Part shown: piece by piece, positions 33,501 to 42,425 of the stretch | How the letters are laid out: each line of letters starts with the position of its first letter | Numbering within the stretch: the first letter of the stretch is position 1 | Assembly (NCBI GenBank): GCA_050305515.1 | Contig: JBNLFL010000004.1 | Span: 53,599-117,598, forward strand | From: JAFGUB01 sp050305515 | GTDB taxonomy: Bacteria; Campylobacterota; Campylobacteria; Campylobacterales; Sulfurimonadaceae | DNA length: 64,000 nucleotides | Direction of reading: 5' to 3' | Notes under the pieces: model-generated | Database searches by the model: none | Seen by the model: the letters and a program-made list of their open reading frames with translations, nothing else | Told to the model about the DNA's origin: nothing | Position numbers and translations under genes: made by a program

Positions 33501-36500
33501 ATATTTCCACTGCCTTTACTGACATCTTCATTCATGCTCAGTACCAGATTGGTTGTTGTTGAGATACCCGTCGCATTGTCAAGGGGAGAAAGACTTGAAA
33601 AGGTTGGTGCGTTTGAATCAATGATATAAGATTGGGACGCAATAGGACCATCATTACCTGCGGCATCGCTGATTTTGAGTTTAATGGTATTGCTGCCAGA
33701 GAGGGTGACACCATCCCATGAAAGGGCAGTTCCTGAGAGTTTTGAACTGATATCGCTCCAGGAAGAACCATTGTCGATTGAGCCGTAAAGGATTTCTCCT
33801 CCTGCCAAACCAGCCCAGAGGGTTGCAGTAATGGTTTGTGAGCCTGTATTGGTTAAAAAGTCACTATCGCTGCTACCGTTATCATTTGAGATATCAATAC
33901 TGGTAATGGTCGTGGTGGGTGCTGTATTGTCAACCGTATAGGATTGGTCGCCGGTATGACTTCCATCTCCGCTACCGGTAGTACCCGTACCGCCAAGACT
34001 GACACTATTACTGTTGATAATGCTGTCATTATCGACCAGATCGAGCCGAACCGTTGCATTTAAACTTGCCAGATTGCCGCCGGAGACAGTGATGTCGGTT
34101 GTCGTACCGCTGGCTGCACTGACATTGGTGACTGTTGCGGTTGAACCACTGACGGTGAAATCTGAACTGTCAATGCCACTGACGGATTCGGAGAAGGTAA
34201 CTCGGAAGATTAAAGTATCGGCATTGGTATCACTTCCTGTAGGAGTTAAGCGATTGATTGACGTAACCTCAGGCGCATTGGCTACGGCGATGGTTAGTGT
34301 ATCATCATCACTTCCGCCGTTTCCATCACTGGTCTGCATGCGAATCGTTGCATTACCGTTGAAGTTCGCAGCTGGTTTAAATGTAAGGGTATCCAGTGCT
34401 GTGTTTACATTTGCGAGCGTTCCGTTAAAGGCTATAACCGTGTCATCGGTTCCGTCACCGATAGTGATTGTAGTTCCGCTGGCAATGAGTGAAATTGTGC
34501 CGTTAGTTGCGGTCAGTATGACGCTTTGAGCATCTCCTTCAGCATCTGCTATGGCGATATCGTCCGCAATTGCTATATTTCCATCATCCTCTTTTACTGT
34601 AGGGACACTTGGGAGGGTGTTAACTGGTGCTGCATTTGAAGTTACTGTCAGATTACCACTGGTTACTGCTGGCAAATCGCCTTCAGTTCCACCTGCTACA
34701 TCATCAGCGACAAGCTGGAATGTTTCATCTGTATTATGATTTAGAGTCAGTCCTGTAAATGTTGCTACACCGGCAACCGCGGCTACGGATTCATTAGTAA
34801 ACACTCCGGTGCCTGCTCCATTTTCAGCCAGTGTGACTGTTTCTGTAAAATCTGTATCGATCTGTCCGTTTGCATTTTGGGCCTGGACTACCGGGTCTGT
34901 TGTAAAATCCATAGTGACAGAATTTTGGAGTGCTGTTGGATTCGGCTGGGTTGTGAATACGAGTTTGGTCGCTAAAATATCTGATGCTACCGAGTTTGAG
35001 GTTGCATCTGTCAGTGAGCCGTCTGTTGCTGTGAGTACAAAACTTTCACCGTCAGTTGTTGCGCTATAAACAACATCCGTAAATGTCGCAACTCCTGCCA
35101 CGGCAGATAGGTTAAGGGTTCCGCTCAAAGTACCACTGCTTGATTCACTTAAAGTAATGCTACTAGTATAATCGATATCAACGTTGTTTGAAGCGTCTAC
35201 CGCCTTGACTACTGGTTGTGTCATAGAAACACCACTCACACTTGAAGCGGGTTGTGTCGTGAAGATAAGTTTTGTAGCAGTAACATTTATTGCCGAACCT
35301 GTTCCGTTGGTAACCGCTGTGGTAGTTCCAAAAGTTGTTTTCGCGGTATTTACCGTAAGGTCCGTATCCCCATCGACACTTAGAATAAATGTCTGCCCTT
35401 CTGTGATTCCTGTTGCGTCATGAAAGTATCCATTGATTGTGTATGTTTCATTGCCTCCATCGGTGACAGAGATGGAAAGTCCACTGAATGTGATTGTATT
35501 TGTACCTGAATTATATGTTCCGGTTACATTTGAAGCATCAGGACCATTCAAACGCCAGGTAACTTTGGAGAAATTACCTGTTCCTGATGTATGTAATACG
35601 ATCTGTGTTATATCAGTTGAAACTCCATCAGATGTCCCGCCGTCACTAATGGTAAAATCAAAAACGTTGACAGCTTCGCCTACTGTATCTGCAGTTGTTG
35701 CAATATTTACCGGTTCTGTAACAGTGGCACTTGCTGTTAATGACGCATCTGCATCGGTCGCAGCTGCTGCAGTTCCAAGTAACCATATATCCATATTATC
35801 TTCACCACTCTCTTGTGAAGAGATGGCCATTGCCAATTGACTGTCGGTTTGTTTAAACAACAAGGCTTTGGCAAATATTGTCTGGTATGTATAATAATAT
35901 GCATAAAAACCTGTAGCCGGTTGTTTGTGATTATTCAAAGTCGGTATCTGATTTGTTAAATCTTCTGCGAAACTGCCATCGAAGTTATATTTTTTCATAT
36001 AATTATATTTCGTGCCGCTCGATGTATAGTTATATTGAAGAATAAATCCGTCAGTCTGTACTATGGGGTCTTCAAAAGCACCATAGGTACCTAAGGTAGT
36101 GCTGCTTTGTACCGTGCTTCCCGTTGGGCCGATAACCGTATATTTTAAATCACTGCCGTCTCTATAGACTACCAGGAAATTTCCGTTTGGCAATCCGCTC
36201 ATTTTAACAGAGTCATTCCCAATATCTCCTGTAGCTATATTGCCTGTATAGCTTGGAGTAGAAGAGCCACTGTTAAAAATACCCCATGTCATATTTGTGC
36301 TGTAATCCGTAGCTAAAACCATGTATTGGCCACTGTTATTGGCCGCTAATGAATGCCTGTATTGGGATGACGAGAGTCCTAATGCAGTCGTTGCCGAATA
36401 TTGATTTGCTACAGCAGTTCCATTGGCCTGGAATTCTCTCACGGCATAGTTTGAACCGTTTGTTGCCCAAACAACAACAAAGTTGCCATTCGAAAGATTT

Positions 36501-37858
36501 ACGAAATCCGGGTACCTGTTTAACTCGTCTGATGAAGAGTTGATTGTTGTAGTGCTTTTTACCTCAGTACCAGCCGTATCGACGATCTTATAGTACAGAT
36601 CAGTAGTACCATTGTCTATCGATGAGCTGTACCACATGATGAGCATATTTCCACTTGAAAGGGTGTGGTACTCCATATTGGCTTGTCCATTAGTAGGCGT
36701 TGGTGAAACTGAAATAGATGGTATTGAAGAGCTTGTCAAATCACTGCTATTTAGAACGGTTGTATTTTTACTCCAATTATCGCCATACCAATCAACTACG
36801 ATTTTATCTCCCCAAAATTTAACCGTTGGACTGGAACCATTTGTACTACCGCTTTCAATATCAACCCTGTCAGTTCCTATTGCGACAGCGAGAAGCTCCT
36901 GAAACATCTCTTCTGTTGTATGTGTGAATAACTTCTCGTTTTTGACTTCGCCGTATGCCACTTCAAGTTTCCAATCTCCACCTTTTAAAGATGTTCCGGT
37001 AGGGTTGATAGAAGCTCCAACATCAGCAGATGTCAAATGCGCCAATGTTTTAATAAAGTTGGCTCCGGAAGTATCTGCTCCAACATTACAACCATAAAGT
37101 AAAATATCACCAGTTTTATCTAAATACTTGCCGATCTCTTTCCATTTTTCACTATCTTCTAGAAGTTCATTTGTAGATAAAACTTTATTTTTAAAATAGA
37201 GTTTTCCACTTGAGCCATGTGAGATGATATTTAAAGATGCTACCTCTCTCATGGATTGCAATTTCTCTAATATTGCATCTACAGGATCGATATGACCATT
37301 TAAAATCAATACTTCCCCATTGACAATACCGTCTCTTAAGAATTCCCAGTTTTTTATTGAAGAATCAATAACGGTCAATATTTTATCGTTGTGGTCAAGA
37401 TCAGATTCATCATCAAGAAAGAGTTGATTTTCCTGTCTTTTAACAAATTCGCTGCTTTGAATTTTACTGCTGACTAAATGAAGAGAGCTGGCAAGGGAAT
37501 TCATTGCCATTTTGGAAGAGCTGTCATCATCCAAAATCAGGGCCGTTTTATGATTTGCTTCAAAAACATTTTTCGGTTCAAGCAGATTTGCTTCAAGAGG
37601 TGATGTTAATTGTAATGCTGCAAGCAGCATGGTGGCAGTAAAAGCAGAGGCAATATTCTTATATAGAGGAGTACCGATGAATGCTTTTGAAACTTTTCTG
37701 ATTAGCTCTTTTTCATTAAATTTCTTTTTACCTTCAACATGTTCAATCAGATGTTGAACGACTCTTCGTTGCTTTTGTGTTCGTAAATATTCCTCACTGA
37801 TATCATATCTACTATACAATCTTCTTTGGTACGCACTGTAGCCTTTATACCGATTCAT
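30575..37858 (-). CDS. Giant DUF4347/Calx-beta-like repeat adhesin with VPLFG C-terminal anchor
   Basis: A 2427-residue exported protein. An unusually long N terminus (about 55 polar residues) precedes the hydrophobic signal. DUF4347 follows (about 150-320, IISHGSSGKLYF and ILLYGCNVGAD). Then come beta-propeller-like segments, many Ig/cadherin-like domains, and about four Calx-beta-like modules marked by SPATLTFTQSNWNVPQNITV. Thrombospondin type 3 calcium repeats (DVDGDGVGD) precede an anchor domain (GKRGDYDLSANGIIDD) and a tail IPVPLFGAFGYALLI then FGLRR-like basic end. It is the third gene of an operon behind a TIGR03032-like and a sulfotransferase gene. There are no TTACATGTAA copies in 7.3 kb. 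Likely a calcium-dependent surface adhesin. Confidence 0.85.
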   Translation of the reverse strand: MNRYKGYSAYQRRLYSRYDISEEYLRTQKQRRVVQHLIEHVEGKKKFNEKELIRKVSKAFIGTPLYKNIASAFTATMLLAALQLTSPLEANLLEPKNVFEANHKTALILDDDSSSKMAMNSLASSLHLVSSKIQSSEFVKRQENQLFLDDESDLDHNDKILTVIDSSIKNWEFLRDGIVNGEVLILNGHIDPVDAILEKLQSMREVASLNIISHGSSGKLYFKNKVLSTNELLEDSEKWKEIGKYLDKTGDILLYGCNVGADTSGANFIKTLAHLTSADVGASINPTGTSLKGGDWKLEVAYGEVKNEKLFTHTTEEMFQELLAVAIGTDRVDIESGSTNGSSPTVKFWGDKIVVDWYGDNWSKNTTVLNSSDLTSSSIPSISVSPTPTNGQANMEYHTLSSGNMLIMWYSSSIDNGTTDLYYKIVDTAGTEVKSTTTINSSSDELNRYPDFVNLSNGNFVVVWATNGSNYAVREFQANGTAVANQYSATTALGLSSSQYRHSLAANNSGQYMVLATDYSTNMTWGIFNSGSSTPSYTGNIATGDIGNDSVKMSGLPNGNFLVVYRDGSDLKYTVIGPTGSTVQSSTTLGTYGAFEDPIVQTDGFILQYNYTSSGTKYNYMKKYNFDGSFAEDLTNQIPTLNNHKQPATGFYAYYYTYQTIFAKALLFKQTDSQLAMAISSQESGEDNMDIWLLGTAAAATDADASLTASATVTEPVNIATTADTVGEAVNVFDFTISDGGTSDGVSTDITQIVLHTSGTGNFSKVTWRLNGPDASNVTGTYNSGTNTITFSGLSISVTDGGNETYTINGYFHDATGITEGQTFILSVDGDTDLTVNTAKTTFGTTTAVTNGTGSAINVTATKLIFTTQPASSVSGVSMTQPVVKAVDASNNVDIDYTSSITLSESSSGTLSGTLNLSAVAGVATFTDVVYSATTDGESFVLTATDGSLTDATSNSVASDILATKLVFTTQPNPTALQNSVTMDFTTDPVVQAQNANGQIDTDFTETVTLAENGAGTGVFTNESVAAVAGVATFTGLTLNHNTDETFQLVADDVAGGTEGDLPAVTSGNLTVTSNAAPVNTLPSVPTVKEDDGNIAIADDIAIADAEGDAQSVILTATNGTISLIASGTTITIGDGTDDTVIAFNGTLANVNTALDTLTFKPAANFNGNATIRMQTSDGNGGSDDDTLTIAVANAPEVTSINRLTPTGSDTNADTLIFRVTFSESVSGIDSSDFTVSGSTATVTNVSAASGTTTDITVSGGNLASLNATVRLDLVDNDSIINSNSVSLGGTGTTGSGDGSHTGDQSYTVDNTAPTTTITSIDISNDNGSSDSDFLTNTGSQTITATLWAGLAGGEILYGSIDNGSSWSDISSKLSGTALSWDGVTLSGSNTIKLKISDAAGNDGPIASQSYIIDSNAPTFSSLSPLDNATGISTTTNLVLSMNEDVSKGSGNILIKKSSDNSTVEAIDVTSGQVTISGTTVTINPSVTLSLNTEYYIQIPSGVLTDLAGNSYAGISDTTSWSFTTIDNLSPTISGAAASQTVNDTATLTPFSSVTLADNEDDNVSLTITLDDNAKGTLSATGLTGTGPYTIASGSISSVQAILQAVVFNPADNRVVVGSTETTTFSLVANDSHSNSLTDSTTTVISTSINDNPTIATLPTDITVTEETAGNVDLSAATLSDADVADSDFTLKLAAGSGTLAATSGGGVTVGGSGTGTLTLSGSMANIDTFLNTASNIQYTGANAASGDNADTLSVTLNDEDGSGDIAGGSVNIDITALDESIDVVVTDNTTAEEGSPKRTGLLPNQGSFTVVLHSKPTADVTITMLTNDDTEGNVTDPATKTLTFTPSNWDQAQGVTVTGVDDDVKDGDIAYTIHLAASSTDTEYNGKTADANLTNVDNETAGLEVSTTDATTSEDGGTGAFNIVLKSEPLSDVTVTLQSSNTDEGTVSPATLTFTAANWDTPQNVTVTGVDDAAVDGSINYEISVTTVSSDTNYDALSITPIAMSNADDDVAGLTVSTPTNSATTTESGGFSTFTVALNTLPSDDVTITVSSTDTTEGSVSPATLTFTQSNWNVPQNITVTGVDDDLIDGTVAYSVSLVPSSTDTDYDTLSSHTENFVNTDNEQDLDFDGINDVDDNCPNIANPLQGDRDNDSIGDLCDTVDNSIPPGTPIADADEDGIADANDNCVNDYNPNQSDVDGDGVGDVCDTTSQTATAPSVEVSEGFSVTPGGSTTGSTTVVLSLSTTASSNPTDGSIPHVSTSTTLTVTPATEPPAPATGEPTPPAGAAAPVTVHATNSDTAEYGYSVTVAFTIPQDSDMVFTGYWKYGKETASDADHWYDLGTLTDNATITGRKGTGYSISADGKTLTLTLIDGKRGDYDLSANGIIDDPGVPIMRAATIPVPLFGAFGYALLIGLFGFIGLRRIKS

Positions 37859-37875
37859 ACTGATACTCCCCTTTT

Positions 37876-38928
37876 TTAGATTTGTAATTCATCTGAAATC
37901 CAACTGGACCCAAATGGCGTGATTAATGCTCTTTGTTCCAAAGATTGCTGATAACTTATGATGTTTGCCCTTTTCGTATTTTCCAATATATGTACGTCAT
38001 ATATCTCCTCGATGCTGTTTCCATACATAATATCACCAATAATCTCACTACTTGTCAAATCAACAATTACAACTCCTGATTTGATATCTTTATTGGCAAT
38101 TTCCAAATCTCCGAATGTGTGGCTTTTCCTTAGTTTACTGACTCCTACAAATGCCAAGTCATCTTTAAAACTCAAACCTCTGATAAATCCATCTATTTTT
38201 GCCACTACTTGATAAGTACCTGCTTTGACATCAACTTTTATGAGTTCTTCTGTACCTGAGAGCAACATATAAAGGGTGCCTCTATATAATCTCGGAGCAT
38301 GGGGCATAGATAGATTTTTTAAAACAATCTTGTTTGTCCTGACATCAATCAATATGCCGCCTGTCATTTTATTATCACGCCACGCTTCTTTGTGGGTTGT
38401 TTCTCCAAAAGCTGTTACATATGCTATTTCCCTGTTTTCATCAATTGCCATTCCATTGAGATGACAAAAATCGTTGGGAAGCAATTTATCTATAAAATGA
38501 GGTTTCCATATCGGGTTGAAAGAGTATTGTCCATCAAGTTTTACAAGACAACTAAAAGAGGTATTCACGCCTACAAGACCATCTTTGGTAAAGGCTATAT
38601 CATGGATATCGATGTAATCTGTTTTATTAATCGCGATAGGGTAAAAAAAAGCATCGTATACATCTGGTTTTTTAGGATAGGTTCTTGCCAATTCCCTATC
38701 AGTTCTAAAGAGTGTTACATTAAGTGCGCCCGCAAGTGCTAACATATCTTTGTATACTGCGATTCCCATCGGTCTGTTGAAATCCCGTACAAGTTGATAG
38801 ACCTTTTCTCCATCACTGGAGATAATAACAATTTTTCCAGCCTGATAGGTTGATAAAATTAAAGAGATACCCTTTTCATTTAGAATGCTTGGAATATTTT
38901 CAGTGAAAGTGCTTGAAAACTGTTGCAA
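37876..38928 (-). CDS. TIGR03032-like (DUF4915) protein, function unknown
   Basis: A 350-residue cytosolic protein with no signal peptide. Its repeated strand pattern (RPMGIAVYKDMLALAG, HDIAFTKDGLVGVNT, CHLNGMAIDENREIAYVTAFGE) indicates a six-bladed beta-propeller. The CHLNGMA and VTAFGE motifs fit the TIGR03032 family as I recall it. It starts 1 nt after the sulfotransferase gene ends and its stop is 17 nt before the adhesin start, so the three genes form one operon. The DNA is clearly AT-richer than the surroundings and lacks TTACATGTAA. A role in modifying or exporting the adhesin is inferred from position. Confidence 0.65.
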   Translation of the reverse strand: MQQFSSTFTENIPSILNEKGISLILSTYQAGKIVIISSDGEKVYQLVRDFNRPMGIAVYKDMLALAGALNVTLFRTDRELARTYPKKPDVYDAFFYPIAINKTDYIDIHDIAFTKDGLVGVNTSFSCLVKLDGQYSFNPIWKPHFIDKLLPNDFCHLNGMAIDENREIAYVTAFGETTHKEAWRDNKMTGGILIDVRTNKIVLKNLSMPHAPRLYRGTLYMLLSGTEELIKVDVKAGTYQVVAKIDGFIRGLSFKDDLAFVGVSKLRKSHTFGDLEIANKDIKSGVVIVDLTSSEIIGDIMYGNSIEEIYDVHILENTKRANIISYQQSLEQRALITPFGSSWISDELQI

Positions 38929-38929
38929 T

Positions 38930-40492
38930 CTAGACCTCTATACCTAAGGGTGAAATGTTTAGTTTTTGTAAAATATCTTTTGCGCTATCGTTTAAATTGA
39001 TATCGCAAAAATTTCGAATGTATAATATGTCTTCTTCATCCAAATATTTTTTATAGCCGTTCACTTTTCCTTCTCTGACTCTAAAGGCATTGGGATTGTT
39101 GTTACTTTTCTCTTTTCCAATAAATCCAAAATCTTTTTCTATCTGTTGCATGTTCTCGAACTTTGAGAGCTCGATGGACTGCTGGAGATAGTTGGCATCA
39201 AGAGGTATTTTCAAAAAATGAAGGAGTGATTCAAGAGATGTTTGCATCTCTTCCTGCATGGTTTCGTAAGTCATAAAGAGAATATATTTCTGTTTTCCTT
39301 CGAGCGCATTCATAAAATTACAGTACTGTTGTAAAACTCCATGCTCAAGCCGTATAAAAGTTTTAAGATCCTCATCAAATATTTTCAGATAATACCTGTG
39401 TTGAAAATAGTCAGACACCATGACATCATAGACCAGACGCAGTAAGACAATAATATTATGTCCGAGAGGAGAAATATTCATCAGATTTTTATGTGACATG
39501 ATAAGTAGTGGAAACCTTTTATCCTCCATGTACTTATAGGCATCTTTGCCTTTAGAAGGCTCAAGACCGTCATTTGGAATGACATGAAACATTGAATTCA
39601 GATCGACTGAAAGATTTAAATTGTAGAGTAAATTGAGATAGTTTGCCAGAATGAATCGTAACCAGGTTCTTCCGGTTTTTGGCATCGAAAAAAGATAGAA
39701 AACCAGCTTCTGCCTTCGTTCTATTATTTCCGTTTCTTTCAGAGTTCTTTTTGTCCTTGGATTTGGAACCAGCTTGAATTTTTTAAATCCCATATCAACA
39801 AAGGAGTTTACATCGAAAGTTGTATGTCCCAAATGCTCTCTTGGTAAAATGGTTTGAGAGCAACCGAGATCATTTTTTCCCATTTCAGCGGTAAAATTGG
39901 AAATCGCTTTATAACAAATCCTATTTTCGCAATTGTAGGCACAGTTCGCATTTGCAAAAAGAATAACTCTTTCTTTGGAGGGAAGTGATTTTAAAAATTC
40001 TGCATTATCATTCATTTCCATTGGGATTACAACATAATCATATAGTTCGAACGCTTTCGTGACTTTCTCTAATGTATCCAAGTTTTTAATTAGGCTTGCT
40101 TTGAGTTTATAGAGAGGGAACTCTTCTCTAATTCTTTTTGCCAAATCATCATTCATACATACAATGGAGTTGATTGGGCTGTGAAATTTTTGCAAGATAG
40201 AAAAAGTTTGTTGGTATAGCTCTTCAGAAAAATAGTGATTAGTGAGGGTCAAAGAGACGCCAATATTATATTTTTTCATCTCGTTGATATGCAGATCGGT
40301 CATTGTATCGACTGAATCATAGAATCTTCCACCGTACAAGGGTGTGAATTCACTGACAAATCCAAAAAAACTGTCTATTTTGTGTAACGGGATGTTTTCA
40401 AAATAATCAGACAGATATTTTTCGATACCCATACCTTTCTGCATTGAACGACTTGAAACAGTGTAGGATATGTCTTTAGGATACTGAGACAT
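38930..40492 (-). CDS. Fusion of a U32-like TIM-barrel domain with a PAPS-dependent sulfotransferase
   Basis: A 520-residue cytosolic protein of two parts. Residues 1 to about 250 look like a U32-peptidase-like barrel with a cysteine cluster, NANCAYNCENRICY (Cys 184, 188, 193) plus Cys 211, which may bind Fe-S. Residues about 262-510 are a sulfotransferase: 5'-phosphosulfate loop PKTGRTWLR (271-279), an RxxxDxxxS-type motif (RLVYDVMVSDYF) for the 3'-phosphate, and REGKVNGYKKYL near the C terminus, matching the RKGxxGDWK motif. It heads the adhesin operon. The N-terminal assignment is tentative; the sulfotransferase call is stronger. The substrate is unknown, possibly a glycan or tyrosine on the adhesin. 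Confidence 0.7.
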   Translation of the reverse strand: MSQYPKDISYTVSSRSMQKGMGIEKYLSDYFENIPLHKIDSFFGFVSEFTPLYGGRFYDSVDTMTDLHINEMKKYNIGVSLTLTNHYFSEELYQQTFSILQKFHSPINSIVCMNDDLAKRIREEFPLYKLKASLIKNLDTLEKVTKAFELYDYVVIPMEMNDNAEFLKSLPSKERVILFANANCAYNCENRICYKAISNFTAEMGKNDLGCSQTILPREHLGHTTFDVNSFVDMGFKKFKLVPNPRTKRTLKETEIIERRQKLVFYLFSMPKTGRTWLRFILANYLNLLYNLNLSVDLNSMFHVIPNDGLEPSKGKDAYKYMEDKRFPLLIMSHKNLMNISPLGHNIIVLLRLVYDVMVSDYFQHRYYLKIFDEDLKTFIRLEHGVLQQYCNFMNALEGKQKYILFMTYETMQEEMQTSLESLLHFLKIPLDANYLQQSIELSKFENMQQIEKDFGFIGKEKSNNNPNAFRVREGKVNGYKKYLDEEDILYIRNFCDINLNDSAKDILQKLNISPLGIEV

Positions 40493-40676
40493 TTAGTAAA
40501 CCTTCATTACCTAATCTTATCTTTAGAAGTTTAATGATTACAGCTTATACTATCATAATATGGCAATATAATATATAAATTAACACTACTAAGGCTGAAG
40601 CTCTAAAGAATCAAGAAATTAAAATGCATCAATCTGCGGCTTACTTTTGACAGGGTCTCTCTCATGGATACTGCGA

Positions 40677-40682
40677 TATAAT
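40677..40682 (+). promoter_or_regulatory. -10 box (TATAAT) of the kdsD operon
   Basis: GATATAAT ends 7 nt before the kdsD ATG (40690) and no Shine-Dalgarno sequence intervenes, so the operon mRNA is probably leaderless. TTGACA at 40647-40652 is 24 bp upstream, too far for a normal -35 box. Confidence 0.55.
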
Positions 40683-40689
40683 ACCACCT

Positions 40690-41661
40690 ATGATTCACGA
40701 TTTTTCCGCCATTACCCGCAATGTCCTCACTATTGAAGCCGAAACGCTTGCCCATGCCGCCTCGCAGCTGGGTGAGGAGATGGCGCGTGCGGTGGAGTTG
40801 ATCCTTACATGTAAGGGTAAGCTGATTGTCACGGGTGTCGGAAAATCGGGGCTGATCGGCTCGAAGATGGCGGCGACGTTTGCCTCGACGGGAACGCCGA
40901 GTTTCTTTCTGCATCCCACAGAAGCGATGCATGGCGATCTGGGCATGATGGGACCGCAGGATGTGGTGCTGGCCATCAGTTACAGCGGCGAGAGTGAAGA
41001 GCTGGTCCGGATGCTCCCGCACATCAGGCGCTTTCATATTCCCCTTATCGGCATGGCGCGTTCGGCCGATTCGACGCTGGGGCGTCTGAGCGATGTACAC
41101 ATTCCCTTACATGTAACGCGTGAAGCGTGCCCGCTGAATGCCGCGCCGACGAGTTCGACGACGCTTACGCTTGCCCTTGGCGACGCGCTTGCGGTCTGTC
41201 TTATGGAGGCGCGCGGTTTTGCCCAAGAGGATTTTGCGTCGTTTCATCCCGGCGGGTCGCTGGGCAAGCGCCTCTTTGTGAAAGTGGATGACCTGATGCG
41301 TACGCAAAATCTGCCGGTGGTGCATGAAAACACGCCGCTCAAAGAGGCCATTGTCACCATCAGCGAAGGGCGTCTGGGAACGGTGCTCATTGTCAACGAT
41401 GCAGGAGCGCTTGTGGCGCTCGCCAGCGACGGCGACATCCGCCGTGCGCTTCTGCTTGAGGATTTCTCGCTCGATCACCGTGTGATGGACTACGCCACGC
41501 ACAACCCAAAAACCATCAGTGACGCCGGGATGCTGGCATCCGACGCGCTCGTGATGATAGAAAATTATAAAATCCAACTGCTCATCGTCACCGATGAAGC
41601 CCAAAAGATCCGGGGCGTGCTGCACTTGCACGATCTGGTCGAAGCAGGTATCAAATCATGA
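40690..41661 (+). CDS. kdsD: Arabinose-5-phosphate isomerase (KdsD/KpsF family)
   Basis: A 323-residue enzyme converting ribulose-5-phosphate to arabinose-5-phosphate for KDO in LPS. The SIS domain has VTGVGKSGLIGSKMAATFAS, the HPTEAMHGDLGM catalytic stretch, ISYSGESEE and CPLNAAPTSSTT. Two CBS domains follow (about 205-323). It is the first gene of the kdsD-rluB-yjbQ-rarA run and overlaps the next by 4 nt. Two TTACATGTAA copies (40805 Thr-Cys-Lys, 41107 Leu-His-Val), the first copies after the 10-kb motif-free adhesin block. Confidence 0.96.
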   Translation: MIHDFSAITRNVLTIEAETLAHAASQLGEEMARAVELILTCKGKLIVTGVGKSGLIGSKMAATFASTGTPSFFLHPTEAMHGDLGMMGPQDVVLAISYSGESEELVRMLPHIRRFHIPLIGMARSADSTLGRLSDVHIPLHVTREACPLNAAPTSSTTLTLALGDALAVCLMEARGFAQEDFASFHPGGSLGKRLFVKVDDLMRTQNLPVVHENTPLKEAIVTISEGRLGTVLIVNDAGALVALASDGDIRRALLLEDFSLDHRVMDYATHNPKTISDAGMLASDALVMIENYKIQLLIVTDEAQKIRGVLHLHDLVEAGIKS

Positions 41662-42425
41662 TGCGACTCAACAAATACATCGCCCACTACTCCACCTATT
41701 CGCGCCGCGAGGCCGACAAGGCCATTGAAGCGGGCTATGTCCGCATTAACGGCGAAATCGTCACCAATCTGGCCACTCAGGTGGATGAAGGGCGCGACAT
41801 CATCTATGTCAGCGGCAAAAAGATTGCGCCGAGTGAAAAATACACGGTGATCGTCTACAACAAACCCAAAGGCGAACTGGTCACCAAGTCCGACCCGCAG
41901 GGACGCCGCACCATCTACGACACGCTGGACAAGGAGTTTCGCCACTTCATTCCGGTCGGCCGGCTCGACTTCGCCACTGAGGGTCTGTTAATTCTCACCG
42001 ATGCCTCGCGTATTGCCACGACCCTGATGACGTCGGGCATGGAGCGCATCTACAAAGTCAAGATCAAGGGGCCCATTACCGAGGCGATGGAAGCGGCCAT
42101 GCAAAACGGTCTGAACCTCGAAGACGCCACGGCGGGCGGACACAGCGAAAGCGAGGTGCTGGGGATGAACTTCGCGCCCTTTTATGCGTATCAGATCCAG
42201 AAGAACACCCACAACTACTCTATTTTGAAAATTGCCATCGGCGAGGGGCAAAACCGCGAAGTGCGCCGCTTTTTCGCCCATTTCGGTGCGGATGTGGCAG
42301 ACTTGAAACGTTTGAGTTTCGGAGGCATCGAACTCAATAACCTGCCTACGGGCAAAACGCGCTATTTAAGCCGTTCCGAATATAACCTGCTGCGAAAATT
42401 TCTTAAAGAAGAAGGACTCGAATGA
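41658..42425 (+). CDS. rluB: rRNA pseudouridine synthase (RsuA/RluB/E/F family)
   Basis: A 255-residue enzyme. An N-terminal S4 RNA-binding domain (MRLNKYIAHYSTYSRREAD) precedes the catalytic domain with the Asp motif GRLDFATEGLLI, and GQNREVRRFF near the end. It probably modifies helix 89 of 23S rRNA, as RluB does, but the subfamily is not certain. It is coupled to kdsD upstream and to yjbQ downstream by ATGA overlaps. Confidence 0.92.
   Translation: MMRLNKYIAHYSTYSRREADKAIEAGYVRINGEIVTNLATQVDEGRDIIYVSGKKIAPSEKYTVIVYNKPKGELVTKSDPQGRRTIYDTLDKEFRHFIPVGRLDFATEGLLILTDASRIATTLMTSGMERIYKVKIKGPITEAMEAAMQNGLNLEDATAGGHSESEVLGMNFAPFYAYQIQKNTHNYSILKIAIGEGQNREVRRFFAHFGADVADLKRLSFGGIELNNLPTGKTRYLSRSEYNLLRKFLKEEGLE

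Noticed and set aside
30600..37800. Long plus-strand open frames opposite the giant adhesin (for example 32417-33095 and 34014-34529)
   Set aside because: They are Val/Ser-rich shadows of the Thr/Asp-rich repeat codons on the minus strand and lack ribosome sites.
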